Assembly: GCA_963665555.2 (NCBI GenBank)
Contig: OY762308.1
Span: forward strand, 2,480,001-2,544,000
Source of the DNA: CAXXXW01 sp963665555
Lineage (GTDB): Bacteria; Pseudomonadota; Alphaproteobacteria; Thalassobaculales; Thalassobaculaceae
Direction of reading: 5' to 3'
Length of the DNA stretch: 64,000 bases
Both the position numbers and the translations under genes were made by a program. Of this stretch, positions 50,089 through 59,423 are shown piece after piece. The notes beneath the pieces are model-generated. The model saw nothing but the letters and a program-made list of their open reading frames with translations, ran no database searches and was not told the DNA's origin. Every line of letters starts with the position of its first letter. Positions within the stretch are counted from its first letter, which is position 1.

Positions 50089-50799
50089 CTAGTAGCCGAG
50101 ATAGGAGCGGCGCACGGTCTCGTCCGCCGCGATCTCGTCCGAGGTTCCCGACAGCACCACCCGGCCGGTCTCCAGCAGGTAGGCGCGGTCCGCGAGGTCC
50201 AGCGCCAGCGTGGCGTTCTGCTCGACCAGCAACATGCTCACCCGCTCCTCGGCGTTGATGCGGCGCAGGATGGCGAACAGCTCCTCGACGAGCAGCGGCG
50301 CCAGGCCGAAGGACGGCTCGTCGAGCAGCATCAGCCTGGGGCGCAGCATCAGCGCGCGCCCGACCGCCAGCATCTGCTGCTCGCCGCCGGACAGCGTGCC
50401 GGCCTGCTGGCCGCGGCGCTCGCGCAGCCGCGGGAAGTAGCCGTACACCTGGTCCAGGTCGCGCGCGACCGCCTTCTTGTCGCGCCGCGCATAGGCGCCG
50501 AGCAGCAGGTTCTCCTCGGTCGTCACGCGGGTGAAGGTCCCCCGCCCCTCCGGCACATGCGCCACGCCCCGGCGCACGATGGCCTCGGTCGGCATTTTCG
50601 AGATGTCGTCGCCGTCCAGCGCGACCCGCCCCTCGGTCGCGACCATGCCGCAGATGGCGCGCAGCGTCGTCGTCTTGCCCGCGCCGTTGGCGCCGAGGAC
50701 GGTGGTGACGCTTCCCTCCTCCAGCGCGAAATCGATGCCGCGCAGCGCCTGGATCGGGCCGTAGAAGGCGGCGAGGCCGGAGACTTCGAGCAGGGTCAT
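50089..50799 (-). CDS. livF: Branched-chain amino-acid ABC transporter ATP-binding protein LivF
   Basis: A 236-residue ATPase: Walker A GANGAGKTT, Q-loop in the GMVATEGRVAL region, signature LSGGEQQMLAVGRAL, Walker B LMLLDEPSFGLAP and switch His/Asn region LLVEQN. The LivF-type end RAYLLETGRVVLSG is present. It overlaps livG by four bases. Confidence 0.95.
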   Translation of the reverse strand: MTLLEVSGLAAFYGPIQALRGIDFALEEGSVTTVLGANGAGKTTTLRAICGMVATEGRVALDGDDISKMPTEAIVRRGVAHVPEGRGTFTRVTTEENLLLGAYARRDKKAVARDLDQVYGYFPRLRERRGQQAGTLSGGEQQMLAVGRALMLRPRLMLLDEPSFGLAPLLVEELFAILRRINAEERVSMLLVEQNATLALDLADRAYLLETGRVVLSGTSDEIAADETVRRSYLGY

Positions 50800-51665
50800 C
50801 GGTCCGTCGTCCCCAGGTAGGCCCGGATCACTTCGGGGTTTCGCTGGACCTCCTCGGGCGTCCCCTCGCCGATCTTGCGGCCGAAATCGATCGCCACCAC
50901 CCGGTCCGACACGCTCATCACCAGGCTCATATGGTGCTCGACCAGCAGGATGGTGACGCCGCGGTCGTCGCGGATCTGGCGGATCAGGGCGGCGAGGCCG
51001 CCGATCTCGTCGTGGTTGAGGCCGCCGGCCGGCTCGTCCAGCAGCAGCACCCTGGGCTGTCCCGCCAGCGCGCGGGCCAGTTCGACGCGCTTCTGCGTCC
51101 CGAAGGGCAGCCCGCCGGCGGGCGCGTGGGCGGCGGGCCCGAGTTCGAGATACTCGATCGCCTCCCAGGCCCGCTCGCGCAGCTCCGCCTCCTCGCGGAG
51201 CGCCCAGGGCAGGCGCAGCGCGTTCGACAGGAAGTCGCTCCGGCCCCGGGAATGGCCGCCGACCATCACGTTGTCGAGCACCGACATGGTGCGGAAAAGG
51301 GCGAGGTTCTGGAAGGTCCGGCCGATGCCGAGATCGGCGATCCGGTGCGGCGGCGCGCGCAGGATCGACTTTCCCTCGAACAGGATGTCGCCGGCGTCGG
51401 GCGCGTAGAGGCGGCTCAGGCAGTTGAACAGCGTGGTCTTGCCGGCGCCGTTCGGCCCGATCAGCCCCAGGATCGCGCCGCGCTCCATGTCGAAGCTCAC
51501 GCCGTCCAGCGCGACGATGCCGCCGAAATGGACCGCCACGTCGCGCACTTCGAGGATGGGGCGCGCCTCGGGGCTGGACCGCGCCTCGGGGACGGGCCGC
51601 GCCTCGGGGATGGGCCGCGCCTCGGGGCCGGGGCGCGCGGCCGGGCCGTTCCGCGATTCGCTCAT
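50796..51665 (-). CDS. livG: Branched-chain amino-acid ABC transporter ATP-binding protein LivG, with repeat N-terminus
   Basis: A 289-residue ATPase: Walker A GPNGAGKTT, the LivG GIGRTFQNLALFRTMSVLDN segment, LPFGTQKRVELARALAG in place of the LSGGQ loop, Walker B VLLLDEPAGGLNH and switch LLVEHHMSLVM. The signature loop FGTQKR is a natural LivG variant. About 35 extra N-terminal residues contain four PEAR-type repeats encoded by an 18-bp minisatellite. The ATG at 51665 is the only sensible start. It is the first gene of the liv operon. Confidence 0.93.
   Translation of the reverse strand: MSESRNGPAARPGPEARPIPEARPVPEARSSPEARPILEVRDVAVHFGGIVALDGVSFDMERGAILGLIGPNGAGKTTLFNCLSRLYAPDAGDILFEGKSILRAPPHRIADLGIGRTFQNLALFRTMSVLDNVMVGGHSRGRSDFLSNALRLPWALREEAELRERAWEAIEYLELGPAAHAPAGGLPFGTQKRVELARALAGQPRVLLLDEPAGGLNHDEIGGLAALIRQIRDDRGVTILLVEHHMSLVMSVSDRVVAIDFGRKIGEGTPEEVQRNPEVIRAYLGTTDR
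51562..51633. repeat. Four tandem 18-bp repeats at the livG 5' end
   Basis: Four consecutive 18-bp units sharing CGCGCCTCGGGG (plus strand) start at 51562, 51580, 51598 and 51616. In the minus-strand livG frame each adds PEAR followed by two or three variable residues. Copy number may vary by slippage. Confidence 0.85.
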
Positions 51666-51900
51666 GTCGATCCCGCTCGCCCCGCCCGTCCCCGGCGCGC
51701 CCCCCCGGCGCGGCGCCGGAGCATAAGCCCATCCCCCCGCCCCGCGCAAGCGCGTGTCCTCGTTCGAGACATATGGGACGGCGGGGTTTTCCCGGCCGCT
51801 CGCCGGTCGGCGGGGCGGGCGGGCGAGGTTCGGCCTCCAGGGGCCTGGCCGCTGGCGCGGGGCGGTTGTTCGGCGCGGGGGATGGTGTACATTCGCGGCC

Positions 51901-52857
51901 ATGTCCGCCGACTACCCCCTGCACCTGATCGCCCGCCGGCCGGCGCTTTACGGCTTCGGCGGCCTCGACCGCGCCGCCCATCTCCGCCAGGACGACGGCT
52001 GGCTGGAGCGGATGCTCGAACGGCCCGGAACCCGGCTGGCGCCGGTCTGGCGCGCGCGCTCGCTGGTCGTCGAGGACGGCGACGGGGCGCCGCGGGCCGC
52101 CCTGCTCCCGGCGGCGGAGCACGGCGCGCTCGTCGCGCGGGCCGAGTTCGCCGCCTTCCTCGGCGAGAAGGGCGGCGCGGCCTATATCGGCCTCGACGTC
52201 TCCGGCATCGAGGAGGCGCGGCTCGGCGAGGCGTTCGACGGCCACGGCGCCTTCGCGGACCTGCGCCAGGTCGGCCCGCTGCTGGACCGGTTCGAGGGGG
52301 CGCTGCTGGCCTATGCGCGCGGCCTGGTGTACTGGCGCCGGCGCCACCTCCATTGCGGCGTCTGCGGCGCGCCGACCGTCCCGGCCAAGGGCGGCCACCA
52401 GGTCGATTGCTCCGATCCCGCCTGCGGCGCCGTCGCCTTCCCGCGCACCGATCCGGCCGTGATCATGCTGGTGCACGACGGCGACCGGGCGCTGCTGGGC
52501 CGCCAGCGGGTCTGGAAGGCCGGCATGTACTCCACCCTCGCCGGCTTCGTCGAGCCGGGGGAGACGCTGGAGGAGGCGGTGGCGCGCGAAGTGTGGGAGG
52601 AGACCAATGTCGAGGTCGAGGATGTGCGCTACCACTCCTCGCAGCCCTGGCCGTTCCCCGCCTCGATCATGCTCGGCTTCCACGCCCGCGCCCGGCCCGG
52701 CCGCGCCGCGATCCGCCGCAACGACGACGAAGTGGAGGACGCGCAGTGGTTCTCGCTGGCGCAGTTGCGGAACTTCGGGGCGCTGGGCAAGAGCCTGCCG
52801 CGCAAGGACTCCATCGCGCGCCGCCTGATCGAGGACTGGATGGCGGAACGGGGTTAG
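51901..52857 (+). CDS. nudC: NAD+ diphosphatase (NADH pyrophosphatase)
   Basis: A 318-residue Nudix enzyme that hydrolyses NAD(H) and can decap NAD-RNA. The zinc site CGVCGAPT plus CSDPACG, the Nudix box GFVEPGETLEEAVAREVWEE and the SQPWPFPASIMLGF motif (the SQPWPFPxS signature of NudC) are complete. It diverges from livG across a 235-bp gap that shows no other feature. Confidence 0.95.
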   Translation: MSADYPLHLIARRPALYGFGGLDRAAHLRQDDGWLERMLERPGTRLAPVWRARSLVVEDGDGAPRAALLPAAEHGALVARAEFAAFLGEKGGAAYIGLDVSGIEEARLGEAFDGHGAFADLRQVGPLLDRFEGALLAYARGLVYWRRRHLHCGVCGAPTVPAKGGHQVDCSDPACGAVAFPRTDPAVIMLVHDGDRALLGRQRVWKAGMYSTLAGFVEPGETLEEAVAREVWEETNVEVEDVRYHSSQPWPFPASIMLGFHARARPGRAAIRRNDDEVEDAQWFSLAQLRNFGALGKSLPRKDSIARRLIEDWMAERG

Positions 52858-53426
52858 GAGGCCGGCGCGCCGGGCCGGAGCCGCGCGAAGGCCAGGCGGG
52901 CGGCGCCGTGGCGGCGCTCCTCCAGGATTTCGAACCGGGCCGGAAGGTCCGCCGCCTCCCCCGCCGCCAGTTCGACCGCCGCCAGCGTTTCCGGCCCGAT
53001 CCAGCCGCGTTCGCGCAACGCCTCCAGGCAGGGCGCGGCGAGGCCGCTCCCGTATGGCGGGTCGAGCAGGACCAGCCCGGCCGGACAGGGGGCGCGCCGG
53101 CGCGGCCGCGTCGCGTCGCCGGCGACGACCTCCGCCCGGTCCTCGAAGCCGAGCGCGCGGATGTTGCGGCGCAGCGCCGCGAGCGCGGCCGGCGCGCGCT
53201 CCAGGAAGACCGCGCGGGACGCGCCCCGGGACAGCGCCTCCAGGCCGAGCGCGCCGGCCCCGGCGAAGGCGTCCACCGCGAGGCGGCCGCGATAGGGGTC
53301 GCCGAACCGGCCGCCGTCCAGCATGTCGAACAGCGCCTGGCGGGTCCGCGCGGCGGTGGGGCGCGTGTCCCGCCCCGGCGGCGCGGCGAGCCGGGCGCCG
53401 CGCCGGCTACCGGCGGCGATCCGCAC
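52854..53426 (-). CDS. rsmD: 16S rRNA (guanine966-N2)-methyltransferase
   Basis: A 190-residue SAM methyltransferase. MRIAAGSRRGARLAAPPG, RPTAARTRQALFDML, VDAFAGAGALGLEALSRGA and the catalytic LLDPPYGSGL are diagnostic of RsmD. It overlaps the upstream pseudouridine synthase gene by 20 bp and is convergent with nudC (four-base overlap). Confidence 0.94.
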   Translation of the reverse strand: MRIAAGSRRGARLAAPPGRDTRPTAARTRQALFDMLDGGRFGDPYRGRLAVDAFAGAGALGLEALSRGASRAVFLERAPAALAALRRNIRALGFEDRAEVVAGDATRPRRRAPCPAGLVLLDPPYGSGLAAPCLEALRERGWIGPETLAAVELAAGEAADLPARFEILEERRHGAARLAFARLRPGAPAS

Positions 53427-54276
53427 CGCGGGGCTTCGATTTCGGCTTCGCCCCCGCGCGGGCGCCCGGCGGCTTCCCCGGCCGGCCGGCCGCCGGTTTC
53501 GCGCGCGCCGTCCCGCCGCCGCCCGGCCGCGCCGCGCCGAGCTGCTCCCGGAGCGCGCCGGGCCGCACCTCCGCCGTCTCGCCGGCCGGCAGGCTTCCGA
53601 GCTGGAAGGGGCCGAAGGAGACGCGGATCAGCCGGTTCACCGCGAGGCCGACATGCTCCAGCGCGCGGCGCACCTCCCGGTTGCGGCCCTCGCGCAGCGC
53701 GACGGTGAGCCAGGCGTTGCCCGGCCCCTGGCGGTCGAGTTCGGCCTCGATCGGGCCGAAACGCTCGCCGTCGAGTTCGAGGCCGCGCTTCAGCGCCGCC
53801 AGACGGTCCGGCTCCGGCCGGCCGCGCACACGCACGCGATAGCGCCGGACCCAGCCGGTGGAGGGCAGTTCCAGCAGCCGCGCCAGTTCCCCGTCGTTGG
53901 CGAGCAGCAGCAGCCCCTCGGAATCGAGGTCGAGGCGGCCGACCGCGACGACGCGCGGCATGTCGGCCGGCAGGCCGTCGAACACGGTGGGGCGGCCGCG
54001 GGCGTCGCGGTTGCTGACGATGCGGCCGCGCGGCTTGTGGTGGCGCCAGAGGCGCGGCGTCCCGATCTCCGGGATCGGGCGGCCGTCGACCAGGATGCGG
54101 CTCGCGCCGTCCACCGCGAGCGCCGGGCTGTCGAGCACGCGCCCGTCCACCGACACGCGCCCGGCGGCGATCCAGCGCTCGGCGTCGCGGCGCGAGCACA
54201 ACCCGGCCCGCGCCAGCCGCTTGGCGATCCGCTCCGGCCCGGAGCGCTCGCGGAAAACGCTCAGGAAATCCGCCAT
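53407..54276 (-). CDS. rluB: Pseudouridine synthase (RluB/RsuA family)
   Basis: A 289-residue enzyme with an N-terminal S4 RNA-binding domain (ERIAKRLARAGLCSRRDAER) and the catalytic domain with Asp in VGRLDLDSEGLLLLANDGEL. The REGRNREVRRALEHVGL segment is the RsuA-family C-terminal motif. A Lys/Arg/Gly-rich, disordered tail of about 45 residues follows. It modifies 23S rRNA most likely (RluB/RluE/RluF group); the exact site is not fixed. Confidence 0.9.
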   Translation of the reverse strand: MADFLSVFRERSGPERIAKRLARAGLCSRRDAERWIAAGRVSVDGRVLDSPALAVDGASRILVDGRPIPEIGTPRLWRHHKPRGRIVSNRDARGRPTVFDGLPADMPRVVAVGRLDLDSEGLLLLANDGELARLLELPSTGWVRRYRVRVRGRPEPDRLAALKRGLELDGERFGPIEAELDRQGPGNAWLTVALREGRNREVRRALEHVGLAVNRLIRVSFGPFQLGSLPAGETAEVRPGALREQLGAARPGGGGTARAKPAAGRPGKPPGARAGAKPKSKPRGADRRR

Positions 54277-54360
54277 CCCCGTCCCTTACCCCGCCCCGCC
54301 CGGAACGCAAACCCCGGCGCGCCCCCGGACGGGCGCGGCGCCGAAGGCCGTCCGTCGCCC

Positions 54361-54762
54361 CTATCGCCCGAGCCGCTCGGCCTTCGGTTCGCGCCATTCC
54401 GTTCGCCGGCACTCGCCCGGCGACATCGCCGGCAGTTCCGCCTCGATCCGTTTCCACCAACGGAAAACATGCGCGGCTTGCTCGAACTTGTTCGATGTCG
54501 AAAACGCTCTCGGAAAAAGAACGACCTTGAGACCCATTTCGTGCACAACTCGAATTAGCAGCGCGTTCGTTACGAAATCCCGATCCGCCGTCAAAATGGC
54601 GTCACCGCCCTGCTTTGCGAATTCATCGACCCACCGTATATCGGCCTGCCCGGTCTGCCTGGCCTCGACCGTCGACGACAACTCCCAATTCGCGGGCAAG
54701 CCGAAATCGCGGAGCGCCCAGACGATTTTGAGAGAGACATTCTCATCCGCCCGAATCTTCAC
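54361..54762 (-). CDS. DUF5615-family PIN-like toxin
   Basis: A 133-residue PIN-like protein: the first strand RADENVSLKIVWALRDFGLP holds the acidic Asp/Glu pair and AILTADRDFVTNALL holds the second acidic site. The GTG start at 54762 overlaps the upstream gene's stop (GTGA). Paired with a DUF433 gene, it forms a recognised toxin-antitoxin arrangement. The local base composition is less G+C-rich than its neighbours. Confidence 0.8.
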   Translation of the reverse strand: MKIRADENVSLKIVWALRDFGLPANWELSSTVEARQTGQADIRWVDEFAKQGGDAILTADRDFVTNALLIRVVHEMGLKVVLFPRAFSTSNKFEQAAHVFRWWKRIEAELPAMSPGECRRTEWREPKAERLGR

Positions 54763-55424
54763 GACCGGTCCTCGTATTCGATCGCGACCTTCACCGCGTC
54801 GACCGGCACGCAGTACCAATCGGCGACGCGCTGTTCGCAGCCCTCCGCTTTCCACTGGAGGAACAGGGTCTCGGTCGGGACGGAGCAATAGGCGACGGTC
54901 GGCTTGCCGAAGGCGTAGCGCGGATCGACCCGGACATCCGGGAACCGGGCCGGCTCCGGCGTCCAGGAGAGGGCCAGTCCGGTTTCCGCCTCGAACGCGA
55001 CGCCCTCGGCGATCTCCCGCTCGACCTCCGCCCACGTCCCGCGCCGGCCCTCGACGAGATCGCGCGCGCGCCGGTCTCCCTCCGCCAGCGCGGCGGCGCG
55101 GACGGCCTCCTCGCGGCGCGGCCCGGCGGCGGCCGGGGACAGCGCCCAGGGATGCCGCGCGTCCAGCTCGCGCCGCATCCGTTCGCCCGCCCGCCGCAGC
55201 GTGGCCGGCCGGACGCCGCGGTCGCGCAAGACGGCGATCGCCCGCAACTCGATCAGGTCGAGGAAGCCGATCGTTTCCGCGTCGTCGAAATCCCGCTCGA
55301 TAAGCGCCCCGTCCCGGCGATCGACGCCGGCCCAGCGCCGGACGGTCGCCGGACTCCTGCCGACCAGGCGCGCCGCGCGCGCGACCGGGAAGAACCCGGC
55401 GAGAAGGGGATCGCGCTGTTTCAC
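54759..55424 (-). CDS. DUF433-domain antitoxin-like protein with HTH N-terminus
   Basis: A 221-residue protein. The N-terminus (FFPVARAARLVGRSPATVRRW, about residues 10-30) is a MerR/Xre-like helix-turn-helix. The C-terminus (VDPRYAFGKPTVAYCSVPTE, then RVADWYCVPVDAVKVAIEYE) is a DUF433 domain. It starts with GTG at 55424 with a GGAGG site. It is expected to neutralise and repress the DUF5615 toxin gene that overlaps its stop by four bases. Confidence 0.78.
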   Translation of the reverse strand: MKQRDPLLAGFFPVARAARLVGRSPATVRRWAGVDRRDGALIERDFDDAETIGFLDLIELRAIAVLRDRGVRPATLRRAGERMRRELDARHPWALSPAAAGPRREEAVRAAALAEGDRRARDLVEGRRGTWAEVEREIAEGVAFEAETGLALSWTPEPARFPDVRVDPRYAFGKPTVAYCSVPTETLFLQWKAEGCEQRVADWYCVPVDAVKVAIEYEDRS

Positions 55425-55492
55425 GGGCGCCTCCGCGCGTCGCCGCCGCTTCGGGCGGCCGCGGCGATTATCCGCGCGCCGGCGCGTTCGCG

Positions 55493-56053
55493 TCAAGCTT
55501 TCGCCCGGCGGGCGGCCTTGGCGACCCAGAGGGGCGGGCCGAAGCGGGGGGCGGGGAGCGGCTCGACCGGGCCGCCGGGGCCGACCGGGCGCGGCGCGAA
55601 GCGGCCCATCGTGAGCGTCCGGTCGTACATCGCCAGCGCGCCCGCCAGCGCCAGGTTGATCGAGAACCGGGTCGGGATTTTCACCACGTGGTCGCAGCGC
55701 GCCAGCATGTCGGCGGAAAGCCCGGTCCGCTCCGCCCCCAGCACATAGGCGGCGCAGCGGGGGTGGCGGAAGCTCGGCAGGTCGATCGCGTCCCCGGCGA
55801 TCTCCAGGCCGACCAGTTCGCATTCGCGCGGCAGCAGCAGGTCGGCCGCCGTTTCGAAACGGTAGACGGGGAGGTTGCGGGCCGCGTCGGAGGTGTCGGA
55901 CAGCCCGACCTCGCGCGCCGACGCGGCCCCGGCGGCCCCGGCGGCGACGGTGAACACGAAGCTCGCGCCGAAGGCGTGCGCGGTGCGCATCGCCGCGCCG
56001 AGGTTCATCGGCTTGTCGATCCCGTCCAGCCCAAGTCCGAAATACCCCCGCAT
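55493..56053 (-). CDS. SPOUT-class (TrmH-like) RNA methyltransferase
   Basis: A 186-residue knotted methyltransferase. GIDKPMNLGAAMRTAHAFGA at the N-terminus, AYVLGAERTGLSADMLARCD and the knot motif VVKIPTRFSINLALAGALAMYDR are the TrmH-family motifs. It probably 2'-O-methylates a tRNA or rRNA ribose; the target cannot be named. Confidence 0.88.
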   Translation of the reverse strand: MRGYFGLGLDGIDKPMNLGAAMRTAHAFGASFVFTVAAGAAGAASAREVGLSDTSDAARNLPVYRFETAADLLLPRECELVGLEIAGDAIDLPSFRHPRCAAYVLGAERTGLSADMLARCDHVVKIPTRFSINLALAGALAMYDRTLTMGRFAPRPVGPGGPVEPLPAPRFGPPLWVAKAARRAKA

Positions 56054-56080
56054 CGCCGCCCCGCCCGCGCCCCTCCGGCG

Positions 56081-57829
56081 CTATTTGTACATCGTCTGGC
56101 GTTTCGTGCCCGGCGCGTATTCGTTCGGGTCGATCCAGACGTTGACGACGGCGCATTTGCCGGTGGCGGCGATGGCCTCGCGGGCGCGGCGCAGGGCGGG
56201 GGCGATCTGCCCCGGCTCGCGCACCTCCTCGCCGTAGCCGCCGATCATCTCGCCGAAGCGCGAGAACTCGACATCGCCCAGCTTGTTGCCGATGTCGCCC
56301 CGGTTCGGGCCGTATTTGGCGATCTGGCCGTAGCGGATCTGGTTCATCGCCGAGTTGTTGCCGACCACCGCCAGGTAGGGCGCGCCGAAGCGCTGCGCCG
56401 TCTCCATGTCGAAGGCCGTCATGCCGAAGGAGCCGTCGCCGTAGAGGCACACCACCTCCTTGCCCGGATGGGCCAGCTTGGCCGCCATGGCGAAGCCGGT
56501 GCCGACCCCGAGCGAGCCGAGCGCGCCGGGGTCCATCCACTGGCCGGGGCCGCGCGGGCGCACCGCCTGGGCCGAGATCGTCACCACGTCGCCGCCGTCG
56601 CCGATATAGACCGTGTCCTCACCGAGGAACTCGTCGATTTCCCAGGCGAGGCGGTAGGGGTGGATCGGGCTGGCGTCGGACCGGAACATCGGCATCAGCT
56701 TTTCGAGCTTCTCGGCCTCCAGCGCGCGCAGCCGCGCCATCCATTGCCGGCGTTGCTGGCGCGCGCCGTTGTCGGCCCGGCCGCTCGCCGCGTCGGCGAC
56801 GGCGGCCAGGATGGCGCCCGGATGGCCGGCGAGGCCGAGGTCGATGTCGCGGTTCTTGCCGACGGTGCGGTAGTCGAGGTCGATCTGCGCCAGCGTCGCA
56901 GCCTTCGAGATGCGCCGCCCGTAGCCCATGCGGAAGTCGAACGGCGTGCCGACGATCAGGATCGCGTCCGCCTCCCGGAAGGCGTCGGAGCGGGTGCGGT
57001 CGAAATGGTGCGGGTCGTCGTTGGGCAGCATCCCCCGGCTGGCGCCGTTCATGTAGGCCGGGATGTCGAGGGCGCGGACGAAGGCGATGGCGTCCTCGTG
57101 GCTCCGCGAGGCCCAGACCTGCTGGCCGAACAGCGCCGCCGGGCGCTCGGCCCTCGAGAGGATGTCGGCCAGCCGCTCGATGTCGGCCGGGTCGCCGAGC
57201 GGTTTCGCCGAGGCGCGGTAGCCGCCGGGCCGGGGGATCGTCGCCTGCTCGACCGGGATTTCGGCGTCGAGGATGTCGCGCGGGATTTCGAGGTAGGACG
57301 GCCCGTAGGCCCCGGAAAAACACTCCCGCGCCGCCATCGACACCATGTCCGCCACCCGCGCGGTCGAGAACACGCCGGAGGCGAACTTGGTGATCGGCGC
57401 CATCATGTCCACGTGGGGGAGGTCCTGCAGCGACCCCTGCTTGTGCTGCGTCAGCGAACTCTGGCCGCCGATGTGCAGGATCGGGCTTTCGGAGCGGAAC
57501 GCGGTCGCCACGCCGGTCGCGGCGTTGGTGCAGCCGGGGCCGGCGGTGGTGACGACGCAGCCGAGCTTGCCGGTCTGGCGCGCGTAGCCGTCGGCGGCGT
57601 GGGCGGCCGTCTGCTCGTGCCGCACATCGACGATGCGGATGCCCTCGTCGATGCAGCCGTCGTAGATGTCGATGATGTGGCCGCCGCACAGCGTGAAGAT
57701 CGTGTCCACGCCCTCGTTCGCGAGCGCCCTGGCCACCAGGCCGCCGCCGGAGATGGTCTTGCCGTCCTTGGTCTTGCGCGCCAGCGTGTCGTGCGCGGTG
57801 GCCGAGGCCGCCTGGGTGGTCGTCGCCAT
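56081..57829 (-). CDS. Thiamine-diphosphate-dependent enzyme (acetolactate synthase/oxalyl-CoA decarboxylase-like)
   Basis: A 582-residue three-domain ThDP enzyme. The cofactor-activating Glu is in VDVRHEQTAAHAADGYAR, the central NAD/FAD-like domain is about residues 225-360, and the ThDP-binding GDGSFGMTAFDMETAQRF-...-NN motif is near residues 460-490. It differs from housekeeping acetolactate synthase and is nearer the oxalyl-CoA decarboxylase/benzaldehyde lyase side by eye. It lies 31 bp after tctA on the same strand, so its substrate may be the compound imported by the TctABC transporter. Confidence 0.85.
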   Translation of the reverse strand: MATTTQAASATAHDTLARKTKDGKTISGGGLVARALANEGVDTIFTLCGGHIIDIYDGCIDEGIRIVDVRHEQTAAHAADGYARQTGKLGCVVTTAGPGCTNAATGVATAFRSESPILHIGGQSSLTQHKQGSLQDLPHVDMMAPITKFASGVFSTARVADMVSMAARECFSGAYGPSYLEIPRDILDAEIPVEQATIPRPGGYRASAKPLGDPADIERLADILSRAERPAALFGQQVWASRSHEDAIAFVRALDIPAYMNGASRGMLPNDDPHHFDRTRSDAFREADAILIVGTPFDFRMGYGRRISKAATLAQIDLDYRTVGKNRDIDLGLAGHPGAILAAVADAASGRADNGARQQRRQWMARLRALEAEKLEKLMPMFRSDASPIHPYRLAWEIDEFLGEDTVYIGDGGDVVTISAQAVRPRGPGQWMDPGALGSLGVGTGFAMAAKLAHPGKEVVCLYGDGSFGMTAFDMETAQRFGAPYLAVVGNNSAMNQIRYGQIAKYGPNRGDIGNKLGDVEFSRFGEMIGGYGEEVREPGQIAPALRRAREAIAATGKCAVVNVWIDPNEYAPGTKRQTMYK

Positions 57830-57860
57830 GGGTTCGCTCCTTTCCGGGAGTCCGGGCCGC

Positions 57861-59390
57861 CTATCGCGCGCCCGCGCCGCGCCGGCGCAGCCGCCGCCAC
57901 AGCGGCTTCAGCACGGGCAGCGCCAGCAGCGCGAGCGCCGCGACCATGATCGGCCCCGACCAGGGCCGCGTGAAGAAGATCGAGAAGTCGCCGCCGCTGA
58001 TCAGAAGCGACTGGCGCAGCGCCGGCTCCGCCATCGGGCCGAGCACGATCGCCAGCACCGCCGGCGCCAGCGGGTAGTCGAGCTTGCGCAGCAGGTAGCC
58101 GACGAAGCCGAAGACCAGCATCAGCCACACATCGAACATCCGGCTGGTCGGCGCGAAGCCGCCCACCAGGCACAGCACGAAGATGATCGGCGCCAGGATC
58201 GCGAAGGGCAGGCGCAGCACGGCGATGAAGGCCGGGATGAACGCCACGTTCAGCACCAGGGCCAGCAGGTTGGCGGCGTAGAGCGAGGCGATCAGGCCCC
58301 AGACGAACTCCTTCTCCTCCGCGAACAGCCGCGGACCCGGCTCCAGCCCCCAGATCACCATGCCGCCGAGCAGGATCGCCGTCGTCGGCGAGCCGGGGAT
58401 GCCGAGGGTCAGCATCGGCAGCATCGAGCCGGTCGAGGCGGCGTTGTTGGCGGCCTCCGGCGCGACCACGCCCTCGGGGTTGCCCTTGCCGAAGGAGTCC
58501 GGGTCGCGCGAGGCCTGGCGCGCGATCCCGTAGGCCATCAGCGATCCCGGCGTCGCGCCGGCGGCCGGCAGGATGCCGACGAAATAGCCGAGCAGCGAGC
58601 CGCCGACCGCGACCTTCCAGGCGCCGAGCAGGTCGCGCAGGTGGCGCAGCGTGCGCTTGATCGAGACCGTCGCGTCGGACAGCATCGAGCGGCCGCCGGC
58701 CCGCGCGTGCTCGTCCAGCGTCCACAGCATCTCGCCGATCCCGTACACGCCGATCGCCAGCACCAGGAAGTGGACGTTGCTGAAGAAGCCGGAGAGTTCG
58801 AACAGCTGCAGCCGCGGCTCGCCGGTCATGATGTCGGTGCCGATCGCCGCCAGCACCAGGCCGACGCAGATCGAGAACATCGTCTTCCAGATGTCGTCGC
58901 CGCCGAGGCCGAGGAAGGTCGCGAAGGCGAGCAACATCAGCGCGAAGGTCTCCGGCGCCCCGAACACCAGCGCCACATGCGCCAGCGGCGGCGCCGCGAC
59001 GGTGAACAGCACCACCGACACGGTGCCGCCGACGAAGGACGCCACGGCGGCGGCGATCAGCGCCTTGTCCGCCAGCCCCTGGCGCGCCATCGGCCGGCCG
59101 TCGAAGGTCGTCGCGACGGCGGTCGAGGCGCCGGGAATGCCGAGCATGATCGAGGAGATCGCGCCCCCGTACATCGCGCCGTAATAGAGCGCGGCGAGGA
59201 AGATCATGGCGCCGGCGGGCGGCACGATGAAGGTCAGCGGCAGCAGGATCGCCACGCCGTTCACCGAGCCGAGGCCGGGCATCGCGCCGATGAACAGGCC
59301 GGCGACGCAGCCGAGCACGATCAGCATCAGGTTCAGCGGCTGGAACGCGACGCCGAACCCGTCCGCGAGCAGGCCCAGGATCTCAACCAT
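57861..59390 (-). CDS. tctA: Tripartite tricarboxylate transporter, large membrane subunit TctA
   Basis: A 509-residue inner-membrane protein with about twelve helices. The family signature GAMPGLGSVNGVAILLPLTF and the AMYGGAISSIMLGIPGASTA segment are present, with GILPAAGATPGSLMAYG later. It is the large TTT permease subunit. Confidence 0.95.
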   Translation of the reverse strand: MVEILGLLADGFGVAFQPLNLMLIVLGCVAGLFIGAMPGLGSVNGVAILLPLTFIVPPAGAMIFLAALYYGAMYGGAISSIMLGIPGASTAVATTFDGRPMARQGLADKALIAAAVASFVGGTVSVVLFTVAAPPLAHVALVFGAPETFALMLLAFATFLGLGGDDIWKTMFSICVGLVLAAIGTDIMTGEPRLQLFELSGFFSNVHFLVLAIGVYGIGEMLWTLDEHARAGGRSMLSDATVSIKRTLRHLRDLLGAWKVAVGGSLLGYFVGILPAAGATPGSLMAYGIARQASRDPDSFGKGNPEGVVAPEAANNAASTGSMLPMLTLGIPGSPTTAILLGGMVIWGLEPGPRLFAEEKEFVWGLIASLYAANLLALVLNVAFIPAFIAVLRLPFAILAPIIFVLCLVGGFAPTSRMFDVWLMLVFGFVGYLLRKLDYPLAPAVLAIVLGPMAEPALRQSLLISGGDFSIFFTRPWSGPIMVAALALLALPVLKPLWRRLRRRGAGAR

Positions 59391-59423
59391 GGGCCGCCCC
59401 GTCCGCCGCTCGGCCCGCCGCCC

